The notes beneath the pieces were generated by a model. It made no database searches, was not told the origin of the DNA, and worked only from the letters and a program-made list of their open reading frames with translations. A program made the translations under genes and the position numbers. From DASYDU01 sp050248495 (lineage in GTDB: Bacteria; Planctomycetota; Planctomycetia; Pirellulales; Lacipirellulaceae): a stretch of DNA of 64,000 nt. The stretch is from NCBI GenBank assembly GCA_050248495.1, contig JBFWSG010000020.1, forward strand, positions 30,134 to 94,133, written 5' to 3'. This document shows, piece by piece, positions 57,883 through 64,000 of the stretch (position 1 is its first letter; each line of letters begins with the position of its first letter).

Positions 57883-58911
57883 CTACTCGGGTCCGACCGT
57901 CTCCGCGCCGGCGATCGTCGAGAGCGCCTGCAATACGGCCAAATCCATCGAGTCGGAGTAGAAAGTCACAGAGCAATCGGCGAGGCAAAAGTTTGCTCCA
58001 CCTGGATGATAGCTGCCCCAGGCGCCGAGCCGGTCATTTCTGACTTCATTTCCTGTGGCCCCTACAGGAATCACATAATTGATGGGAACGGCCGAATGAC
58101 CGAGGTTGTCTCCGACGGACTCGACATTGGAAGTCCACGCCCAACCGCACCATTGCGGCAACGGGTAGGTCGGATAGATGCGATCAAACTCGGGATCCTC
58201 GTGATTCCGCTCTCCAAACATGAATGTCTTGCTCAATCCATCTGTAACTTGCCGAATGCCGATGCCTAAATCATTGGGCTCGACCAGATTAAAAAGTCCA
58301 TCATTGATCGACTTGGCCGCGGCGTTCTTCCGCCGCGTGTCCGATTGCGGATGATAAATCCGTGTACCGCCGTTGCCAGCATAGTCGTTGGTGCCAAAAA
58401 TAAACCCAGTCACCTCGTTCTGCGGTGGCAGTCGCGTATCGGGGCAGCGAAAATTTGGAATGATCTGCGCCGCAATGGTGTCTGTACTGCCGGCCGGACT
58501 AGTATTGGGACCGGCCGTATTTCCCGTGGGCTGGGACCGGTCAAAGTTTGTTTGCAGGTTGGCTTGCTCGATAAACGGAAGCAATTCTATAAACACATTG
58601 GTGTATGCAGTCTGCGGGCTTTTGAACGTCACGCGACCGGTCGCAAAGATATACGGACCATGGAGTCCGACGGGAAAATTCTTCTTGCCCGTCAGATAAT
58701 TCATGGCAGAGAGCCCGAGTTGCTTTTGATTGTTGGCGCATTGAGTGCGGCGTGCGGCCCCGCGGGCGGCCTGGATGGCGGGCAAGAGAAGTGCTACGAG
58801 AATGCCGATAATCGCAATCACGACTAGCAATTCGACCAAAGTAAAGGCCATGCGACGAATCGTTCGGCGACGTCCAATTGCTCCGTATTGCAGGCCGGAT
58901 TGAGCTTTCAT
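57883..58911 (-). CDS. DUF1559 protein with prepilin-type N-terminus (H-X9-DG domain)
   Basis: The 342-residue protein has the prepilin-like N-terminal segment MAFTLVELLVVIAIIGILVA (residues 21-40) that PilD-type peptidases cut and methylate. The rest is the DUF1559 domain: ARRTQCANNQKQLGLSAMNY, LPFIEQANLQ, IIPNFRCPDTRLPP, TDGLSKTFMFGE, HPGGANFCLADCSVTFYSD. The typical H-x9-DG ending here reads ADC in place of ADG. Such proteins are very abundant in planctomycetes and may form pseudopili. It follows the lipoprotein gene after 91 bases, in one operon. Start 58911 was chosen with AGGAG before it. Confidence 0.9.
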   Translation of the reverse strand: MKAQSGLQYGAIGRRRTIRRMAFTLVELLVVIAIIGILVALLLPAIQAARGAARRTQCANNQKQLGLSAMNYLTGKKNFPVGLHGPYIFATGRVTFKSPQTAYTNVFIELLPFIEQANLQTNFDRSQPTGNTAGPNTSPAGSTDTIAAQIIPNFRCPDTRLPPQNEVTGFIFGTNDYAGNGGTRIYHPQSDTRRKNAAAKSINDGLFNLVEPNDLGIGIRQVTDGLSKTFMFGERNHEDPEFDRIYPTYPLPQWCGWAWTSNVESVGDNLGHSAVPINYVIPVGATGNEVRNDRLGAWGSYHPGGANFCLADCSVTFYSDSMDLAVLQALSTIAGAETVGPE

Positions 58912-59002
58912 TGCAGGCAGACTCCTAAACATTTCGCGTTGCAACCGGTGAGGTTGACGGACGAGTGAGAGCTTCCATCTCGCAACTCCCACTCGATTCA
59001 AC

Positions 59003-59440
59003 TTATCTCGGCGGCACGTGAATCTCAATCGTTTGTTTGCCTTCTTTGACTTCCTCTCGGAGTGGCGTCGCCCCGGGCATCGTATATTGGACGGGCAAGC
59101 GAATCTGGGGAGCACCGGCGGACTCGGCGGCCGCTAGGTCGCGCAGCACCACCCGGTGAGTCCCTACGGCTGCACCCGGCACCATCGAGCCGTCCGGCTC
59201 GATCAAATTCAGCACAAAATGTCCACTCTCGTCCGTCTGTCCGTTTGATGGGAGCGGACTCGTCTCGCCGGAACGATCCGGTACAAATTGCACAAAGATC
59301 TTGTTGGCCGGTTTCCCTTGGATAAGCACCACCCCGTCGACTTCACCCATCGGATACGACGGCCCGCCGCAGCCCACTAACGACGCTGGAATCAACAACG
59401 CAATGGCGTAAACGACCGCCAGCGACAATTGTGCTTTCAT
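59003..59440 (-). CDS. Small lipoprotein of the DUF1559 operon, carboxypeptidase-regulatory-like
   Basis: The 145-residue protein has a lipoprotein signal (IALLIPASLVGC, lipobox LVGC, Cys at residue 24). The mature part looks like a carboxypeptidase regulatory or transthyretin-like beta sandwich (VDGVVLIQGKPANKIFVQFV, GQTDESGHFVLNL, GTHRVVLRDL). Planctomycete DUF1559 genes are very often next to such lipoproteins. It lies between two DUF1559 genes, 19 and 91 bases from them. Confidence 0.78.
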   Translation of the reverse strand: MKAQLSLAVVYAIALLIPASLVGCGGPSYPMGEVDGVVLIQGKPANKIFVQFVPDRSGETSPLPSNGQTDESGHFVLNLIEPDGSMVPGAAVGTHRVVLRDLAAAESAGAPQIRLPVQYTMPGATPLREEVKEGKQTIEIHVPPR

Positions 59441-59459
59441 CGTGAAGCCAAAATCCGCC

Positions 59460-60569
59460 TTAAAGATCGTTCCCGGAAATCACTTCGCCACCGGCGCGCG
59501 TGGAGAGTTGGCCGAGCGTTGTCTGACTCAAAGAGTCGCTGAAGAAGCGCGCCGAGCCGTCACAGAACACAAAGTTGGCGCCGCCGGGATGGCCGCTGCC
59601 CCAGGCATTGAAGCGTGAGTCCTGCGCAAGCAACGAGGTTTCGGAAGGAGTGGTTAGAAACGCCTGCACCTGAGAGTTGATCGGCACAGCCGCCGATCCG
59701 GAAATATGAGCTGTCCCCTTGATTCCGCCTGCCCACGCCCACGCCGAGACCTGGTACATCTTGAAGCCGCTATTATTGGAAGTCCAACTATCAAACAGCA
59801 GGTCCTCATGAAATTTCTCGCCGATCAGCAGTGTGTGACTGGTGCCGTCCGTGACTTTTCGCAGTGCAATCGGCGAAAGGCCTTGGTGATTGCAGACATA
59901 GGTCGTTTGCTCGGCCGCCGTCGCCGCGCAAGGACTCGTTTTCGATAATGACGTGCTGGTTCCCGTCATGAACAAAACCCCATTTGGGATCACTGGCAGC
60001 AGTGCGTTCCCGAAATAGTAGGATCCTTCGCCGTAATTGCCGGCGTAACTCGTGCCGGAGTAGTACCCCGTGATCGCGCCGTTTGCCGGACTGCCGCCGG
60101 CAGTGATCTGAAACTGGATTTGTTCAAACCGATCCGACGGACAAATGAAGTCGGGAATAATGGTCGCAGCCCGCGAAGTGGCCGGACTATCCGTCACGTT
60201 CGGATCACCGTTGAAGGCGTTTTCCGGCCGCCCGCCCGACCAGGCAGGATCAGGAAATTTCCACCGGTCGTGCAGCGCCGTTTGTTCGATGTAAGGCAGC
60301 AATCGAATCAGAAAAGTCGCGTCTGCCAGGACATCGGGATTGTGCAACTCCATGCCGACGGGAAGATGCTTAAACGTGCTGTCAAAATTCAACGATGCCA
60401 ATCCCAACTGCTTGATATTGTTGACGCATTGCGTGCGCCGCGCCGCCTCTCGCGCAGCCTGGATCGCAGGTAACAGCAGGGCCACCAGGATCCCGATGAT
60501 GGCGATCACGACCAGCAACTCGACGAGCGTGAAACCGCGATGTTGCCTGCCAGGCATCTTACATGACAT
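59460..60569 (-). CDS. DUF1559 protein with prepilin-type N-terminus
   Basis: The 369-residue paralogue of the gene at 57883 has GFTLVELLVVIAIIGILVAL (about residues 12-31) and the DUF1559 sequence: ARRTQCVNNIKQLGLASLNF, RLLPYIEQTALHDRW, IIPDFICPSDRFEQI, TDGTSHTLLIGE and HPGGANFVFCDGSARFFSD with the DG motif intact. It is the first gene of a three-gene operon. The start 60569 (ATG) is one of two close options; 60557 is also possible. Confidence 0.9.
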   Translation of the reverse strand: MSCKMPGRQHRGFTLVELLVVIAIIGILVALLLPAIQAAREAARRTQCVNNIKQLGLASLNFDSTFKHLPVGMELHNPDVLADATFLIRLLPYIEQTALHDRWKFPDPAWSGGRPENAFNGDPNVTDSPATSRAATIIPDFICPSDRFEQIQFQITAGGSPANGAITGYYSGTSYAGNYGEGSYYFGNALLPVIPNGVLFMTGTSTSLSKTSPCAATAAEQTTYVCNHQGLSPIALRKVTDGTSHTLLIGEKFHEDLLFDSWTSNNSGFKMYQVSAWAWAGGIKGTAHISGSAAVPINSQVQAFLTTPSETSLLAQDSRFNAWGSGHPGGANFVFCDGSARFFSDSLSQTTLGQLSTRAGGEVISGNDL

Positions 60570-61361
60570 GGGTTTGCCCCAACTCTTGTATTGGTACGTC
60601 AAGTTCCAACTCTCCAAATAATTCTGTCCCAGATGAAATGTAAATGAACGCGATGCCTGACGTAAATCCTTTGTAGCACTTCTCACACAATTTGCCTGTG
60701 AGTTTCTCCAATCATTAACTCCCAGCTGAGTAGGGCACGTGCTCCAGCGACTCGCGTTGAGGCCGCGCGTGGCCGCGGCCAACCGCACTCAGCAAAGCCA
60801 CAATCCATCTGGAAATCAGGTTTGCGCAACGCTTCCTCTCTACCGCGCAGAATTGTCCCTTCATCATAACGGACACAAATCGCTACCGCGATGCGGCGGC
60901 GATCACTCAGCGTGCATACAGGTTATGCACAGTCTCGGCAGAGGTGCTTAAACTCCGGGCAGACGCCGAATTACTGCAACTCCCTGCGACGAGAACGAAC
61001 CAGTCCTAAAGAGGGATTTCCTCAACCAAAAATGGACTCAATTTGCAATTTCTCGAAATCTTTGCGCCGCTTTCCTGCAATCCACAAGCGGCTATTGGTA
61101 AGATGGCCTCTTAATTGCATTGTTCGCATCGATTCGGTATTACAGGAGAATCGGATTTACGGGCAACCGACGAACTGTGGGGCACGCATGTTCCATACCA
61201 AGACTTGGAAGCGTTGCGAAAGCCTGGTTGCCGGACGGTCGTGACTTTTGGTTCGAGACGAGGCGCATTGGCGGATAGAGGGGCACGCCACCATGTTCCC
61301 GCGCGAAGGGCTCTTGGTCGACTCTCTCGGCTTGGCATTAACTTCTGGAGGCAATGGCATC
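60570..61361. other. Divergent spacer between the DUF1559 operon and a PEP-CTERM gene
   Basis: 792 bases without a supported gene. It must hold the minus-strand promoter of the DUF1559 operon. A plus-strand promoter candidate is at 61115-61143. The remainder is random-looking with short frames. Confidence 0.5.
61115..61143 (+). promoter_or_regulatory. Promoter candidate of the PEP-CTERM gene at 61362
   Basis: TTGCAT (61115-61120) and TATTAC (61138-61143) with a 17-base spacer. The leader would be about 210 bases. Only a moderate match. Confidence 0.4.
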
Positions 61362-62816
61362 ATGGTTTCACTCGGATCTTTTTTCAGCCGAGTCAGTTTC
61401 GCGCTGGCGGTTATTTCAATCGGCTTGGGCACTCAGCCGGCACGCGCACAGTTGGGAGTTGGCGACATCGTTTTGGGGCGTAGCGAAGCCTCGGATAGCT
61501 TTCGAGTCTACGACAAGAGCAGCAATACGTGGGGGCCCGGTCCTGGTTGGTCGTTCAACTTTATCCAAAGCATTGAATTCGACAACAGCGGTGGACTCAG
61601 CCATAACGCTCGAGGAAACATGATCGGCGCCAATTTCGGCAACGCGAATACCGGTTTCGAACTCTACAACTTTGCCACAGATGGTTCGGCTGGAAGTGAG
61701 AGTGTGTGGAGCATTGTTGAGGCGACTGGCGGCACGAAGGGAACTGCCCCAGACGGTGCGTGGTTGAGCCAACGTGGTGGCGGCGTCAGCCTCAGTCCTG
61801 GTAACAACTACTTAGCCTGGACCAATTACGAGACCGGCGAAATCTACGTTCACGACTACGTCGCTGGTGCGACCGTCGGCACGGGCGCCGGCGCGTCGGT
61901 TTCAGGAGCACGCCGCACGGGACTCGGCAATGGCACCGGTGGTGCTGGCACATTGACCGCTCTGAGGCCGCTGTCCACCTCTGGAACGGCTTGGCTCAAC
62001 GATACGACCGTTGTTGCGTTTAGCGGCTTCGGCGAGCTGATCACAGTCGATGTCTCGGGCATTGCCGGCGGGAGCGAAGATGGCACGTTGGCGGGATACT
62101 TGCCGACGGAGATGACAAATTGGAAGATTGCCAATAATGAAGTGTCCTTCACAGCCCAGAATACGGATGTGGAGTACAACGCGCTTGTTGACCCTAACCA
62201 TATCTATGCCGCGGTGACGACGAGCGGGTTTGAAACAAAGCTCTTTGCCTACAACTATAATCCGGTAACCGGGGCGATCTCGCTTAACACAACTCTGGAC
62301 GTTCCTAACACGCCTTCTCCGGCCAATGTACGCGAGCCTCGCGAAATCGCCTTGGATGCCGATGGCAATTTGTTTTTCTCCGGTTATGCAGGTAGCTCTA
62401 GCGACAACATCATCATGAAGTTGGCGGACGCGACCAACATTGCCTCTTGGAATGAGGCAAATGTCACCGTGTTCTATAACAGTCCTGACTATACCTCCTT
62501 TAACGGTATGGACGTGGCTTTCTCCGAGCCGGTAGTAGAAGCCCTTCTGGGCGACTACAACGAAAACGACATTCTCGACGCCGCTGACTACACCGTCTGG
62601 CGCGACGCCTTTGAAGTCGGCGGCACGATTCCCAACGATCCGACGGGCGGAGTCGCCACTCAAGAAGACTACGACTTCTGGAAGGCGAATTTTGGCGACA
62701 TGCTCGGTCCGGGTGCGGGAGCCGTCGACGCTGTGCCGGAACCCACAGCGATTGGGCTGCTGTCGGTGGCGCTGGCAATTGCGGCGGGGGCTCGCAGGCG
62801 CGGCGCGTCGGCGTAG
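61362..62816 (+). CDS. PEP-CTERM protein with beta-propeller-like body and dockerin-like repeat
   Basis: The 484-residue protein has a signal peptide (about 1-29, ending PARAQ). The body (about 30-400) looks like a beta-propeller of the lipid/quinoprotein type (VSLSPGNNYLAWTNYETGEI, EIALDADGNLFFSGYAGSS). A dockerin-like pair follows (GDYNENDILDAADYTVW, TQEDYDFWKANFGDML), then the PEP-CTERM signal (VPEPTAIGLLSVALAIAAGA, then RRRG). GGAGG lies ten bases before ATG 61362. Confidence 0.83.
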   Translation: MVSLGSFFSRVSFALAVISIGLGTQPARAQLGVGDIVLGRSEASDSFRVYDKSSNTWGPGPGWSFNFIQSIEFDNSGGLSHNARGNMIGANFGNANTGFELYNFATDGSAGSESVWSIVEATGGTKGTAPDGAWLSQRGGGVSLSPGNNYLAWTNYETGEIYVHDYVAGATVGTGAGASVSGARRTGLGNGTGGAGTLTALRPLSTSGTAWLNDTTVVAFSGFGELITVDVSGIAGGSEDGTLAGYLPTEMTNWKIANNEVSFTAQNTDVEYNALVDPNHIYAAVTTSGFETKLFAYNYNPVTGAISLNTTLDVPNTPSPANVREPREIALDADGNLFFSGYAGSSSDNIIMKLADATNIASWNEANVTVFYNSPDYTSFNGMDVAFSEPVVEALLGDYNENDILDAADYTVWRDAFEVGGTIPNDPTGGVATQEDYDFWKANFGDMLGPGAGAVDAVPEPTAIGLLSVALAIAAGARRRGASA

Positions 62817-63036
62817 TGTCGATGTGTCTTGATGGCGAGCAAAGAAGTTTAGATTGCTTCTCCCAAATTGCCCTGAAACTTCACATCGTCATCACGCGAT
62901 TCGTGTAAACCTTTCCTCGTGCGATTGACATAGCAGAGCTGGCTTTTGGGCCCGCCATGGAAGGGGGAGCGGGCCACGAGTTGTGGAAATTGCATTTTCA
63001 GGCGTTGACAATTTCTTGCACTGAGAGGAGCGTCTA

Positions 63037-63762
63037 ATGAAAGTGAAGCGACTTCTGGTTTTCTCGCTCGCGCTGCTTGCGGCGGGAGTGATGGCGTCGG
63101 CGCCCGTGCGGGCCGCCTTCGTTTCGGTCGAAGCGACCGACAATGCTACCGTTCAGCCGGGTGGCCCACGGTCCGGTACCAGCGGAAAGAATTTCTATAA
63201 CCTGGAAGGGAGCAATAACACGACCTTTGCCAGCTTCGGCGTGGCCGATTTCGTGTTCCCGGCTCCGAGTGGCACGGTGACCGGCGTCTCCGGCGTCACG
63301 CTCAAGCTCACCCAGTCGAACGCCGGGTTCAGCATGCCTGGTCCGGTCAGCTTCTATCTCACGGATAACACCGGCGTCAGTATCCAGCCCGGCACGCCCC
63401 CCGCGGTGGCCTATCAAGGGTCTAACGACGGTGCGGCAGCCGTCGACCCGGTGCTTTCGCCACTCTCCTTGGTCGGCAACGGCGCCTATGCCGTCGTCGC
63501 TAACGGCGCGGTCGACAGCTATTCGCTGAGCTTCAGCGGCGGAGCGCTGACCTCGCTGCTCGGTGCGATCAACAGCGGTACGCCGCTGCGATTGGTAATG
63601 ACGGCCGACACGGCTTCGACCGCCGCCACTTGGGCCGGCTTTGGCAATAGCACGTACGCTGGCCCGACGCTCGAGCTGACGACGGTTCCCGAACCGTCAG
63701 CCGCTCTGCTGGGCTGCATCGGCCTCGTCGGCTTGTTGGTCTGCGGAAAACGCCGCAGCTAG
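63037..63762 (+). CDS. PEP-CTERM protein, short
   Basis: The 241-residue protein has a signal peptide (about 1-26, SAPVRAA) and a PEP-CTERM signal (VPEPSAALLGCIGLVGLLVC, then GKRRS). The body is beta-rich (FGVADFVFPAPSGTVTGVSG, GVTLKLTQSNAGFSM). No dockerin. TGAGAGGAGCG precedes the ATG. It is 220 bases after the gene at 61362 and may share its regulation. Confidence 0.82.
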   Translation: MKVKRLLVFSLALLAAGVMASAPVRAAFVSVEATDNATVQPGGPRSGTSGKNFYNLEGSNNTTFASFGVADFVFPAPSGTVTGVSGVTLKLTQSNAGFSMPGPVSFYLTDNTGVSIQPGTPPAVAYQGSNDGAAAVDPVLSPLSLVGNGAYAVVANGAVDSYSLSFSGGALTSLLGAINSGTPLRLVMTADTASTAATWAGFGNSTYAGPTLELTTVPEPSAALLGCIGLVGLLVCGKRRS

Positions 63763-63817
63763 GGCCAGAGCCGTTTCGAGTCGGTTCATTCAGTACGTTC
63801 GCCACGAAGTTCAATAA

Positions 63818-63847
63818 GCGGAGCCGTGCGCCAGCGCGCGGCTCCGC
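63818..63847 (+). terminator. Hairpin after the last PEP-CTERM gene
   Basis: GCGGAGCCG (63818-63826) pairs with CGGCTCCGC (63839-63847). There is no T-run, so a terminator is likely only if Rho or a pause helps. Confidence 0.45.
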
Positions 63848-63924
63848 CTGCTCTCGTTGTGTTTCGTGCGGGTTGACCAGCTTTGAATTCCTGTACCAGG
63901 TGTTATGAAGGTACCAGGGTAGTT

Positions 63925-63975
63925 CCGCTGCTGTTCTGGAGTGAGGCCGTAGGCCGAACGGAAGAACAGCAGCGG
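63925..63975. repeat. Perfect 13-base inverted repeat at the right edge
   Basis: CCGCTGCTGTTCT (63925-63937) and AGAACAGCAGCGG (63963-63975) enclose a 25-base loop that contains GGCCGTAGGCC. No gene lies here; the window ends 25 bases later. Confidence 0.7.
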
Positions 63976-64000
63976 GCCGCGAACTCGACCGGGGTCACGT

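Overview
The window reads as chromosome of a GC-rich planctomycete of the Pirellulales type. Supporting signs are six intact PEP-CTERM proteins, four of them with dockerin-like calcium-binding repeats, two DUF1559 pseudopilin-like proteins flanking a small lipoprotein, a YXWGXW-repeat protein, Lpg1974-like outer-membrane proteins, a gene for S18 with a glycine-rich N-terminus, and many planctomycete-type small orphans. No phage, transposase or CRISPR array was found. The assignment rests on gene content only.

Layout. 1-3.5 kb: the end of a lactate permease, a GlcG/HbpS protein, a PPOX flavoprotein, a secreted alpha/beta hydrolase and a YXWGXW protein, separated by two copies of a long inverted repeat. 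3.5-8.6 kb: rpsR, a hot-dog thioesterase, an ABC ATPase with an overlapping HEAT protein, a UbiB-type kinase and a CPBP protease. 8.7-13.5 kb: a large PEP-CTERM protein, the remnant of another, then a membrane protein/winged-helix regulator operon and a B12-binding radical SAM gene; both units carry the same palindromic operator at their promoters. 13.7-14.0 kb: promoter, about 245 nt without a credible ORF, and a Rho-independent terminator, a candidate non-coding RNA. 14.4-20 kb: a Tat-exported metallophosphatase, rpsU, a cysteine-rich outer-membrane protein and a PEP-CTERM protein.

20.3-26 kb is the least orderly part. It holds nadC, an orphan beta-propeller protein with a coiled-coil insertion, a chimeric pseudogene made of a nadC 5' fragment and a dockerin/PEP-CTERM tail, a PIN toxin with a 58-residue partner, and two small orphan genes. 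26-33 kb: a PEP-CTERM heme peroxidase, a TM2 protein, a ComEA-like protein, uvrB, and a sirtuin operon with a small XRE regulator. 33-37 kb: a two-gene pyruvate:ferredoxin oxidoreductase. 37-45 kb: a small secreted protein with a strong promoter and terminator, two outer-membrane proteins diverging from a region with five CGTTACAG-type elements, a C39-like peptidase and an orphan GspF. 45-53 kb: a thermonuclease, an ABC-2 exporter, a His-rich PDZ protein, an HNH nuclease, a 7Fe-type ferredoxin, an ECF-like sigma factor, two tandem TatA proteins and tRNA-Val. 53-64 kb: an orphan PhnD-like protein, two overlapping EEP-family phosphatase genes, the DUF1559 operon and two more PEP-CTERM proteins.

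Much of the window concerns the cell envelope: export (Tat, PEP-CTERM substrates, pseudopilins), outer-membrane channels and secreted hydrolases. Carbon and redox metabolism is represented by lactate uptake, the pyruvate:ferredoxin oxidoreductase and a ferredoxin. Every functional call is by reading motifs; no database search or folding program was run.
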